64,000 nucleotides of DNA from Pipra filicauda (lineage: Eukaryota; Chordata; Aves; Passeriformes; Pipridae), in assembly GCF_003945595.2 (NCBI RefSeq), contig NW_024104332.1, positions 3,720,001 through 3,784,000 of the forward strand. Reading direction: 5' to 3'. Position numbers and translations under genes: made by a program. Positions 26,701 to 37,374 of this stretch are shown in pieces; position 1 is the stretch's first letter; the number at the start of each line of letters is the position of its first letter. Below the pieces are notes generated by a model. The model was not told where the DNA came from and made no database searches. It saw only the letters and a list, made by a program, of their open reading frames with translations.

Positions 26701-28677
26701 AGCACAAACTTAAGAAGTAAACAAGTGAAATTTGCGTTATAAAATTTAAGTCAGATTTTTTGGGGTGGAGGGTTAACTAAAGAAAAAATTTTTATCAAAG
26801 AAAATTATTTTTTTCCTGAATTGTCCTATAAAGTCAAGAAATATTGTTGGCCAAGATTCTGTAAACTAGCAATTATGTTTTTAAATTTTATTTTCTATAT
26901 AGATTTAAAAAAAAAATGAAAATATGCATATGGGATGACCCACCTTAATTCAAAGAAGGGGATTAAAGTGTATTAAGAGTTTACATATTCAAGACGTGGG
27001 CTTAAAGATAAATAGGAGGACAGGAAAAGGATGTGTTGCTAATATACATGAAGTGAGGCAGAACTAGAAGTTTTGTTGGATTTGCTTGACTTTTGAGTAG
27101 TTGGGTTTCATAAAATATTTGGCCAATGACTGTAGCAGTCCTAGCTGTTGAAATGCAAAATGGATGTTTAGGTTTAAGAGTTGGTTTTGAGAATGGTACA
27201 GAGTGGTTTAGGTGGGAGTTGTTGTTTGGGGGTTTTGTGGAGGTGAAAGGCATTGTTTGTTTTACAGGTGTGTCATACCTATCAGCTGTTGTGAATCATT
27301 AATCAGTAAATAAACTGTCTGGATAGGTCATGTAAAACAGGTTCATGTTGTGCTTTTAGAATAGTTCTCAAAACTAGCTAATAATTTACATCAACAAAAC
27401 TGCCTCTAAGGAAACTGAGACAACAGGGATGGAGACAGTCATACTCTGTGAAACAGGACACTACTGAAAGATTTTCCAAGTACTAGTTGCAATAGGAACA
27501 GAGCAAAAACCCAAACCTTCAATTAATCAAATGAATAACAAATTTTAATCAGAGTTTTTAAGTATTTGTGGGATAGGTATGTGTTGGCTACAGCCAAGCC
27601 CTTCACAATCACAAGGTAATTCAGGCTTGCATCTCGCAGGTCTAACCCTTCTGAAGATAGGGCAGCACCCTTGGTGACATCCTGGACTCTTTATGCCACT
27701 AAAAGTCATTGTCCACACTGCCTTCTTGTACTGATGGTGAATTATGCTCTCAGTTATTCTTGAGTGGGACCATTGAGGACAATGTGTTCAAACATAAAGC
27801 TCTGAAGCAAAATTCAGCTCCTCTGGCCTTCAGTGAATCATCATCCTTATTTATACATTTGAAAATACCATTCCAGGCTGTCAAAGACCTGAAAGGAAAA
27901 AGGCTGGTAACAGAACAGAATATGGAGCAATTCCATATATTTGCTGTGAAAGTTACCCAAATTCAGGGCAATTCTTAACTGCTATGCAGGAACAAGTTTT
28001 AGACTCTCTGCGATTTTATATGCACTGTTCATGAGAGAAAGATAAGTCCAACCTAACAGCTAGAAGAGAAGATATAAAAGAATGGGAAATGTGTTGAATA
28101 GGACACATTACCCAACCCTGTGATACAAAGTGTTGTCTAGTCATCATGAAGTGGACTGCTGGCAGATTAATTCTGGGAATAAAACAGAAGAGATCAAGTA
28201 CTTCTTAGGTGTTGACAGCAGTAGTGCTTTCAAATTGACCCTGTTGAAAAGAACTGATTTCCTTAAAGGATCATCCAGGAAGTCCCCCCTCCATGTGTGT
28301 GAACAGAAGTGAGTGTGGAAATAGTAGGGTGTGGAAAACACAACAGCGACAAACTGAAAGGGTTCATGTTTCTACTGGTCTCGTAGAAATCTCAGGCAAA
28401 ACTTAAAACAAGCGCATAAACAGCAAATAAAACTTTCAAGAGAACATGCTAAGTAATTTTAAAATGCTTTTTCTTGAATTATGGGAGTATTCAGCAGTCA
28501 GGTCTGCTGTTCTGTGCCCAGCTGAGACTTTGGGGTTGGTTGATGTTGTTTGTAAGAAGCTTTCTGAAGAAGGAAAGAAACAACTTCAGGTGGCAAGAAT
28601 TGAGAGGAAATGAGAATTAATAAAAAAAAAATAAACCCAATGTTAATGTGATTGCTGCTGTGTTTTTCATCTTCTAG

Positions 28678-28776
28678 TTTGCAAGACATATCAAGAAATC
28701 TGAAGGCCAAAAGACGCCCAAAGTTGAATTACAAATCTCAATCTATGGTGTAAAAATCCTAGATCCTAAAACAAAG
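28678..28776 (+). CDS. GULP1: GULP1 coding exon, PTB central strands (residues ~55-87)
   Basis: The exon is 99 bp, phase 0/0, with acceptor CATCTTCTAG and donor AAG|GTAAGA. It encodes 33 residues beginning [10 protein letters not shown], running through [14 protein letters not shown] and ending DPKTK. This continues the preceding exon in frame. The [13 protein letters not shown] stretch is the alternating hydrophobic beta strand typical of PTB domains, and the basic FARHIKK segment precedes it. Nothing is broken. Confidence 0.97.
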
Positions 28777-31573
28777 GTAAGAAACTTACCTTTTTCGTGC
28801 TAAACTAGCAACTATTGATTTCACTGTTTTCAATGTTTTTATTTTTTATATATTTTAAAGTATTATAATGAAAGGTATTCTGTTGATGGAAAAAAAATCT
28901 TTTAAAATAACATTTTTTGTTGCAGCGTGTTTCCAGGAAGGTACAACTGATAGTCCTGAATGTAGACCGTACCTAATATGGTATTTAATTTTTTTTAATC
29001 GTTTCACAGCAGAACTTCTAAATTTTGAGGAAGATGAAAACAGTGTGGTGAATAAATGTTAACATCACACATGATAAACCCATTTCCAACTCGTCACTGT
29101 CGTGTAGCTGCCACATGTAGGTGTTTGCAGGTGAATGAGCAGACGGTTTGTTTGCAGTTACTCATTCTTCGTGCTGCTGCTTTGGCAGTGCATCTCTCTT
29201 TTTTTTTCTTATTTTCTCATGATCTTACTTTATTGTACCCCCTCCTTCCTAGAGTGCCTATGTTTCCCAGGTGTGTTGCTATAAACATCATGTAGCAGGC
29301 TATAAGCACTACTGTAGACTTTTCCTGCCTTTTCAGCAGTGAAATCCATTTTCTATTCCTTTGTTTTCTGTAGTATTTTGGAAGGGTTACACAAAATCAT
29401 CACAGAATCAGAGAATGGCTCGTGTTGGAAGGGAATTTAAAGACCATCTCGTTCCAAACCCCTGCCATGGGCAGGGACACCTCCCACTACCCCAGGGTGC
29501 TCCATCCAGGGGTTGGAGGGGGATGGAGCAATAAAGCATCCTCCTCACAAACTTCAAAGAGGAATAAGGAGATAAATATAAACAAGCTGAAAAGTATTTG
29601 TTCAATAGTCAGCAATTCTTAACACCTACATGTTCTTAAATCTTTTATACATATGCTGAATGTCGAGTTTGAATGAACCTTTTGTTACTGCTTCTTAATT
29701 CTGGAGTAATTGCTGTATTCAGACAGGACAGGCTTTTCTCCAAATGCTGTTGCTGCTTGCAACCCATTTGCACCTCAGACTCTTGATGCAACCACAATTC
29801 AACATAACAGTTCACACATAAGCAGAGTAGCCAAGAAATATTGATGTCAGGTTTAGTTGCAGCTTTTACATCTTCCTCATGCCATCAGGCAGAAAGGGGT
29901 ATTAAACCCCATATCCTGGCAGCAACTGCTTTAAAATAACAGTTTTAAATGCCAAAATATGTTAGTGTTCCTAACTCCTCCTGCAGAGATTAACAGAAAG
30001 CTGCGGGATAGATGTTCCTGGGAGAGTAGGAACATTCTAATCTCTTAGCAGTGTGGTCATTACAACTCCATTAGCAATCAACTGTGAGTAGCCTTTTTAG
30101 CTCCCCCACTTTGTTGCTGAAAGCTACGTGTAAGTATAAATTTGAATCAAGTTTTCCTTCTTTTTGCACAATTGATAGGTAGGTGCTTTAGGAAATTACT
30201 TGAATTCCATGTTATCACTAATTAGAATAACTTTTTGGGCTGTGTTGTGGAAACAAATCTCTTCGGTATTGTTACAGAGGAATATTGGTTTATATTCACA
30301 TGATGACTATTAATTGCAGTAGAAACAAGAGGCCTGATCATCTATCAGGACCTGGCTCTATACTTGGCACTCAAAAAAAGGGAGGATTACAGAAAAGTGG
30401 TTCTGTCTTTAAATGAGATAATACAGTTATATGGATTTGTAAATCCAACAGTGTCAAGGAAACCTGTGTTATTCTTTGTGAGTGTTCAAGAGCTATGGGA
30501 GAAGGAGGTTAAATAAGAGAGATTTGGGACATGGGAGAAGTACAATACACAGAAGAAGAGCTAAGAACATTTTCTCTAAAGACTGAGAAAATGAACTCGG
30601 TTGGGGAAGGGGGAAAGATTGCCCACATGGTGCATTTTTTGGCTACATAATTGTGTGCTGAGGGGACGTGCCTTTGTTTATGAGCTTACAGCAATCTGGG
30701 AACCCCAAGGCTGCACAGAGGCTTTCTTTTTTTTTTTTTAAGAGATAATAGCTCACATCTAAAGGACATATTTTCCTTTAAAGCAAATGCTTCTTTCCCA
30801 TGTAATAAGCCAAATAAAATAAAATACCAAGAGGAGACTTGGTGAAGAAAAACAACAAAAAACATGGTTGAGATAGTTTATTTCAGTCTTTTCAAGCTTT
30901 CTCATCTGAAGAGCATCGCCATCACTTTTTAAACAGCTTGAACTTGCTTTTTAATGGAAAATGAAATATAGTAGCAAAAATATACAAATAATAATGTTTA
31001 AAAGCTGCTTATGTTGCACCCCAAGTAAGAAATTATTTAGATGTGAAATTTATTTCTCTGTGCCCCTGTATTTGGGTAGCGAAGTCATTTTATTTCTGTT
31101 TTCTATATTTTGGGAAGCAAGGTAAGGACTCATTTCAGCAAAATCACTTTAACAAACCTTGGGAGATGATGAAATCTGAATATGGTTTGCACCTGGAAAA
31201 AGAACAGATTATTTTACATAATCAGGCTCTAAATAAATTGCACAGGGACACAAGGCAACAGTAAAACCAATTTTCTAGCACAGAAATTACTGTCCAAATA
31301 AACGCTTCCAGACAAATTCTGTCCAAATAAAAACTTCCTGTTTACATTCAGTACAAATACGAGCATTTTTTAGGAGATGAGTTTGCTAACTTCTGTTATA
31401 CTTTCAGTCAATTTTCAGGCACTCTCATGTACAGTGAGAGACATTTAAAACTGTCACTGCAGCTCGCTCACATTTAGGTACCTGAACAGAGATTTATTTT
31501 GTGCTTTTATTTCTTTTATCCTAAGCATGTATAGTAGTAATATCTGAAAAATTAAATTTCTGTTTATTTGCAG
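28777..31573 (+). other. GULP1: GULP1 intron (2.8 kb)
   Basis: The intron starts GTAAGAAAC and ends TTATTTGCAG. It contains one minus-strand CR1 3' fragment (29401-29512) and otherwise AT-rich single-copy sequence in which I see no further feature. Confidence 0.8.
29401..29512 (-). mobile_element. CR1 LINE 3' fragment
   Basis: CACAGAATCAGAGAATGG leads into a GTTGGAAGGGA-type core, then GACCATCT, TTCCAAACCCCTGCCATGGG and CAGGGACACCTCCCACTA. This is the complement of an avian CR1 3' terminal region. The octamer end lies at the low-coordinate side, so the element points to the minus strand. It is truncated and non-coding. Confidence 0.85.
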
Positions 31574-31711
31574 GAGGTCCAGCACAACTGCCAGCTCCAT
31601 AGGATATCGTTTTGTGCTGATGATAAAACCGACAAGAGAATATTTACTTTCATATGCAAAGACTCTGAGTCCAATAAGCACCTGTGCTATGTATTTGACA
31701 GTGAGAAGTGT
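31574..31711 (+). CDS. GULP1: GULP1 coding exon, PTB core (residues ~88-133)
   Basis: The exon is 138 bp, phase 0/0, with acceptor TTTATTTGCAG and donor TGT|GTAAGT. It encodes 46 residues opening [17 protein letters not shown], through [10 protein letters not shown], to [11 protein letters not shown]. This segment supplies several consecutive beta strands of the PTB sandwich ([25 protein letters not shown]), the part of the fold that flanks the peptide groove. The spacing and the conserved ISFCADD and FICKD motifs match the GULP/CED-6 family without indels. Confidence 0.97.
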
Positions 31712-33970
31712 GTAAGTATGCAAGATGCTTTGCAAGGCCTCAGGTGGCTGTTCTGGTGATTGGCCTGCCTTGAAACAAAGCAGGAATGGTTCATGAAATA
31801 AAGGCACACAACCTGCCTTGTCACTGGGGCACATCAGCTGAATTTTTCATGTTCACGTAGTGTCTTGAGACTCCGATGCATTGATTTAAAGAAGAGTGTC
31901 TCTCTTCCATGACCTGAGGTGGTTTTCTGGTACAATTGTTCTTACCACTCAGCTCAACATCCTGGGAGAAGCATCTGCAATGCTCTTGGAGAACAGGCTC
32001 CATCCCACCAAGCTAGAAATGTTTGCACGGCTGTTTTAGGGAGATTGCTGCAACCCTGTGGCTGAGATACCCTTTCAGGCTTTTCTGCTGGCATATCTGT
32101 CTCAATTTTTTGGGGTGTTTTTTTGTTGTTGGTTTTTGTGTGGTTTTGTTTTGTTTATTTTTTTTAAAAAAGCCAAGGTTTTCCCTTCTCTGCCCACCCG
32201 TCCCCACCACATCTCTCAAAGTTGTTGATCCCGGGACACACAACAAGAAAATTCATTGCACCAACTACTGAAATGCTCTTGTGGCTGAGACAGAGCAGGG
32301 CAGCTGTTCAAAAATGTGCAATAGCAAAAAAAAATAAAAAAAATAATACTTTAGGACAGGAAATGAAGAAAATGGTGTCTAGCTGAAACAGGGTCACCCT
32401 GGAAGGAAGTGATTAACAGCTAAACCCAACTGAATCAACACTGAAAATGGATGGATTAGTAATCTCAAGTTTCTTTTTTTTGTTTTATTCTGAAGTAGCT
32501 GAGATACCCTACAAATGAAATTATATTTTTTAGAAAAAGTTACACATTCCTTTCTCCTTATATGCAATTATGTAGCATTATGTGTTACTTCACAGTGTTT
32601 CTGATTATTTTGTTGTTCACCTGCATTGCTCCAGTGCCTTCAGTAGGTATCATTCAGAATTGCTAGACACACCTGTTCATTTCTCCTAATTTCTCTTCAG
32701 ATTTCTACCCTGCCCCTTTTTCTCACATTCCAGTGATTTTCAATTGCCCTCAAAGTCTCTGTGCACTAACACCATTTTTATGAGTATTTAATGACTAAGG
32801 AATTGTTTTTTCTTCTCTTCTACCTCATATTTCACTGAACTTTTTTTCTCTGTTTCCCTGTTTGTTCATTAGTACTCTCAAATTCCAAAGGATCCCAGCT
32901 CAGTTTATACTTTTCATTTCATCCCACCTTCATCCCTCTGAGAAGTTAGTATTATATAAAAGGCTGGGAGCATCATCTTCTGTACCATTTTTGTACATCC
33001 AGCCCTTTGAGTTCTTCCAGGTAGCAAAGGAAAAATGTTCTCTTTGAGCAGAATGCTCTACTTTCACAAGTAGCAGCCAATTTCAGGTTTTAATTTCAAT
33101 AAAGAAGAGGAAGTTCTTATTTAGCTTTAACCAGACTACTGTTTTTTCTGATTTTTTTATTTTTTTTCCCCGGTGGAATTGTTTAAAAAAAATTAAAAAT
33201 TTCTTACTTACTGTGTTTACTTCCTCTACTAAAGTTCTAAGGCAAAAGATGTAGCCATATGTTCACTTTTTATTGATCCTGCCATAAGTCAGCATTTTTT
33301 TCTGAAAGCTTGGTGTGCTCCATCAGCTTCTTGTACACTTATTTTACCCCCATTATTTTTGAAGTGGATGTTCTGCATTGACTGTATCAACATGTGATAA
33401 CATATTATGTAAATCAGCATAGAACTAGTAAATTATTATATTTTGCACATAAAAACACAAATTCTCTTTGGTTGGATTTTTGTAGTTGGAAATAGTTGTG
33501 CAGATAAACACAGCTACCTACAGTATGCTGAGTAAGATTTATAATGTTTGTAAAAATAAGTGTTTAATTCCAATTTAAAATCAAGAAGGATCAAAACATC
33601 CATTAACATGAAAACATTGTTCCATTAAAATCAAAGAATTTATTTAATGATTGAACAGGCTGCATTTGCTGCAGAAATCATCAGAAAAAGACACACTGCA
33701 GGATGCCATCTGTATTTATGAAGGCTTAATTTACATTTATGTCCAGTTCCCCTTCTTTATCCAGAGTATTTTTGTTGCTTTCATAGCATTTTGTCAAGGT
33801 ATTTTGTTGAAGTGTTTTACTTACTCCCTTCTAGTGTTGACTTCATTATGTTTTGAGTAAACCCTTTGAATATGGTATGTGGTGTGATGTATTTTGGGAT
33901 CATCTGAAATGAAAGTAACTATGTCAAATATTCTCACCATACTAATTGCAATCTTATGTTTTATGTGAAG
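31712..33970 (+). other. GULP1: GULP1 intron (2.3 kb)
   Basis: The intron starts GTAAGTATG and ends TTTTATGTGAAG. It holds a short G/T-rich tract (32105-32168) and AT-rich sequence, and no transposon I recognise. The acceptor is unusual: the bases just before the AG are purine-containing (ATGTGAAG) rather than a clean pyrimidine tract. Confidence 0.8.
32105..32168 (+). repeat. T/G-rich low-complexity tract
   Basis: About 64 bases of T and G only on the sense strand, with irregular TTTTTG, TTGTTGTTGG and TTTTGTTTTG units, lead into a T run and then an A run (TTTTTTTTAAAAAA). Confidence 0.8.
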
Positions 33971-34087
33971 GCGGAGGAGATAACTTTAACAATTGGTCAA
34001 GCATTTGACTTAGCTTATAGGAAATTTCTGGAATCCGGAGGAAAAGACGTTGAAACAAGGAAACAAATTGCAGGTTTACAGAAAAGG
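33971..34087 (+). CDS. GULP1: GULP1 coding exon, PTB C-terminal helix and start of coiled coil (residues ~134-172)
   Basis: The exon is 117 bp, phase 0/0, with donor AGG|GTAAGT and a weak acceptor (TTATGTGAAG|GCGG). It encodes 39 residues: [20 protein letters not shown], the C-terminal amphipathic helix that caps the PTB groove, then [19 protein letters not shown], the start of the leucine-zipper coiled coil. GULP1 is known to dimerise through this coiled coil. The coding frame stays open through the donor for 80 more codons. An upstream in-frame ATG at 33956 lies in the intron and is not a start. Confidence 0.97.
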
Positions 34088-34459
34088 GTAAGTTCTGAAC
34101 TAGGTTATTTTAAAGAGATAACAGAACATGCTGCTGTATTTGTGTTACCTGCTGTGTATGAAAGCAGAATTTCCAGCATTATTCTCAGATTGCTAAGAAT
34201 TGCAGCAGGTGCCAAAAAAAGAAAACTGAAAAAAAAACCCTTGATAACTATTAAACAGTATTTTATGTTTTACTGTCTTGCAAGGACATTAAAGAGAAAA
34301 GCAAAGTTGAAATCTGGAGGATACTGAAGTGTAATTATTTTTTGTGGTTAGATAACTAGTTAAACCTTGCTTCTAAATCACCAGATCTCATATGAAACTT
34401 GTGTTCATGGATGCTGTTGTTGAAATGAATGACTGCCCCAATAACCACTTGCTTTGTAG
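34088..34459 (+). other. GULP1: Short GULP1 intron (372 bp)
   Basis: This is by far the shortest intron in the window, starting GTAAGTTCT and ending TTTGTAG. The frame of the upstream exon remains open into it until a TGA at 34325-34327. Retention would therefore replace the rest of the coiled coil with a lysine-rich tail (AKKRKLKKK) and truncate the protein. I see no other feature in it. Confidence 0.85.
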
Positions 34460-34552
34460 ATTCAAGAATTAGAAACGGAAAATGCAGAACTGAAAAATAA
34501 AGTTCAAGATTTGGAAAACCAGTTAAGAATAACACAAGTACATGCATCTCCA
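34460..34552 (+). CDS. GULP1: GULP1 coding exon, leucine-zipper coiled coil (residues ~173-203)
   Basis: The exon is 93 bp, phase 0/0, with acceptor CTTTGTAG and donor CCA|GTAAGT. It encodes 31 residues beginning [18 protein letters not shown] and ending RITQVHASP. With the IAGLQKR end of the previous exon it gives leucines at strict seven-residue spacing (GL, EL, EL, DL), the dimerisation zipper of GULP1. The last residues (VHASP) leave the coiled coil and enter the Ser/Pro tail. The next constitutive exon is 11.4 kb away, with a candidate cassette exon between. Confidence 0.97.
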
Positions 34553-35943
34553 GTAAGTACCTGACATAAATCTCGTATCTGAAGTTACTCTAAATTTATA
34601 ATCCCTTTGTGATCATTATTATCATCCCTGCTGTTTCCAGTGATTCCACTAACACACAGTGATCGTGTAACAGATTTATTGAAATGCAGTGTTGTACTAA
34701 CAGTGAGATTGTGACAAGCCAACAAAAGTGCAAATTGCAGTCTCTCAAATTGTGGTTCTTTAATCCCCTTGTCATACCTATTTGTTGCTGCCTCAAGACA
34801 GTAAATACTCTTTCAAGTAGATGTGTAAACATTCCAGCTGAGGATGAAAAACTGTTGTGCACTGACAGGATCTGGCACAGGAGTATTTTTAAGTGACTGA
34901 CTGGGACAGTTCTTTATATCTAGGCAGGACCTCTAAAAATGCAGGTTGCATTGCAGACAGATTCTGTTGACTCCTCTCTTCTGGCAAGTGTGTTCTATCT
35001 GTACAGTATTAAGCAGCTGTGAAAATAAATAAAATTTCTTGATGTGTGCATAGTAAAGTCTTAGAAGAAGATGACCTGCTTTTAAGCTGTCCATTTTGAC
35101 TGCCTCGTTCCTGCCCTGAACGTGCATCATTTCGCTTTAAATGGAAGTTTACAAATTTGGGCAATGTAAAAATATGTTTGTAATGGTGATGACAGTTTTT
35201 CAGTAGTGTCTATGCACTCCTTTGATGTTGATTAGATGGTTGTTCTCATGAGGAACTGCCATTTCATTTTACTGAAATCTATTTAGAGGGGAGAGCACCA
35301 TAAATCATAAATACTGGGTAACTACCACAGTGAAAGTTTTAAATTATGGATGCCTTCTCACTTATGAAGCATTCAGTGATAGGCAATCAATTTTAATGCT
35401 AGATTTAATATCAGTGCAGTCGATTCTTTAATTTTTTATTTTCCACAATTGGAATTATAGTTGGTTTTATTTATGAGTACAATAACTAAATGGATATTTG
35501 AATTCAATTAAACAGGCTTTCAAGTCCATTGCAATAGGTGCATTTCCTTTCATTTGAATTAATTAAGAACTTAGTAATTTCATTTAGAAAAATAAAGAAA
35601 ACTATTAATAATTAAAATATCCTGTAATTAGTGATTTATTGTATCTTTTAAAACGATGATGTCTCAGTCCTTATTAAGGAGTTAAGATCTTAATTTGTAA
35701 ATTTGCCAACCATTTGGAAATTCTCTCCGTAGATATTGTTTTATTGTTAATGACTATTGGGACAATGAATATGCATACTGCTTAAATAGCAGTTGTGCTA
35801 CAACAAAATTATGGAATATTGATAATTATTGATATAAATTAATTCATTTCAATAAATTTCTGAGTTTCCTCATGATTAGAATTGCAGTCAGAGCCTGTTT
35901 AATATCTGCACCAATTCTGACATGAATTAGATTTGTGTAAATG

Positions 35944-36060
35944 GGTGAATATTAGAACAGGATGCCCAGGGGTTGGAGCTCTTCTTGGGGATGCTCAAAA
36001 CTTCCCTGAACATGGTCCTCAGCAACCTGAGCTGATTGAATCCTGCTGCAAGGGAACTGC
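35944..36060 (+). mobile_element. CR1 LINE fragment, diverged
   Basis: ATTAGAACAGGATGCCCAGG, then TTGGAGCTC, GGGGATGCTCAAAACTTCCC and CATGGTCCTCAGCAACCTG follow the avian CR1 3' UTR order (one-gene-length short of the end). The terminal TTCCAACC/octamer part is missing, so it is an internal, truncated and diverged piece. Confidence 0.75.
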
Positions 36061-37270
36061 AGTGCAGGGAAAAGGATGGAGAAATACATTTAGGACAGCT
36101 GAAGTCCACTGAAAGAATCATCAGTCAAAGTGCCTGGAACAGCAGTGGATGTGATGTGATGAGACCTTTCTCTTCTTCTACTGTGTGAGCAACAAATAGG
36201 TATGAAAGAAGAAAATTCCAAACAATTCATAAGACAACTGGTTTCCTGCTATAGTTTGCAATTAATTTTATGTGCTTTTCATTCAAATCAACTGTAATTT
36301 CAAGCACAACTCTGCAAAATCTCAGATCCTGCTAGGAAAAAAAGCGGAAGTGGTGCAAAAAATATTTTCCTTTATTTCCACATAATTTTTGTAATGAAAA
36401 ACATTACTTTAGCTTTAAAAGAAATAATAAGTTGGGTTTTCTTTTGAATTTAATCTTGAAACATACAAATACCGTGTTGTTAAAAATTTCTGTGCTGCTG
36501 CTCTATGTTTAAAAAACAGAAAGCAGCAGATCTCTGTTGTGATCACTTTGTCAGAATACACCTCTCAAATCTGCAGATAGTATTTTCTGAAATAAAATAG
36601 TTTAAATGAAGCAGAATATCTAACATGGAGAGCAATACCTTATCTGAGTCCCTTCCTAAGCACTTTGGGTTGGATGGGGAGAGTTTGCTTCCCTGCAGAT
36701 CATCTTGGTATGAGGTGCTACGAACATAACATCATCATTCTCATGTTTCAAACCAGATTTATGAAACTGTAGGTTTTAAGCTTTCTTACAGCTCTCATAT
36801 CTACACTATTGAATTACACAGGGATGCCAGTGCCACACAGGAGCTTTCTGAAGCTGTTTTTAGATGTAATAAGCAATTTATTTATATTTAGCTAATTTGT
36901 TACAGCCAGAGCTCCTTATCTGTCAGTCCAGTCTGACGCTGTTCTGTGTGCTGAAGTCTAGGGAAGGGATTGTTCAGTAACCAGTGGAAGGTTTAAGGCC
37001 TGATATTTGATACTTAATATGATAAAAAGACCACGTGCCTTAAACTGGCATGATAGCACTTTATAAAGAAACATTCATCTTCAAGAGCCAGCTGCAGATC
37101 ACCATAAAGCTGCCTCTGTTTCTGCTTAAACAGTACCTTGGATTTTCATATCTTTTGCTTTCCTTTTTGTATTTGGTCCTTTGCATGCTGTTTGTGCTTT
37201 CTCAACATTCGCCAGATGTGCTGAAGGGGCTTTCCTGCCTCACAGGTTGTTGACTGTGCTCCTGCTGTAG

Positions 37271-37374
37271 TGATTAATGCCTGGTCACAGAAACACTGAT
37301 TGGTGCCTGGTCACAGAAACACTGATTAGTGCCTGGTCACAGAAACACTGATTAGTGCCTGGTCACAGAAACAC
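37271..37374 (+). repeat. Minisatellite, four 26-bp units
   Basis: There are four head-to-tail units of the form TGATTAGTGCCTGGTCACAG plus AAACAC, at 37271-37296, 37297-37322, 37323-37348 and 37349-37374. Units 3 and 4 are identical; units 1 and 2 differ only at one or two bases (TGATTAATG, TGATTGGTG). There are no spacers, so this is a tandem repeat. It is likely length-polymorphic. Confidence 0.95.

Larger units (their letters stand above)
19740..28677 (+). other. GULP1: GULP1 intron (8.9 kb) inside the PTB coding region
   Basis: The intron begins GTGAGAAAG and ends CATCTTCTAG. It holds the second copy of the duplicated acceptor segment (20776-20875) and a C/A-rich strand-asymmetric tract (23516-23728). 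Several 60-120 codon open frames on both strands (for example 25521-25820 and 27709-27978) show no recognisable motif. No CR1 copy was noticed in it. Confidence 0.8.

Noticed and set aside
33956..33970. ATG at 33956 as a possible alternative GULP1 start
   Set aside because: The five codons before 33971 are intron bases ahead of a conserved exon boundary (GULP1 has ...SEKC|AEEIT...); an internal start here would remove most of the PTB domain.
37271..37374. CRISPR-like appearance of four evenly spaced repeats
   Set aside because: The units are contiguous with no unique spacers and the genome is vertebrate; it is a minisatellite.
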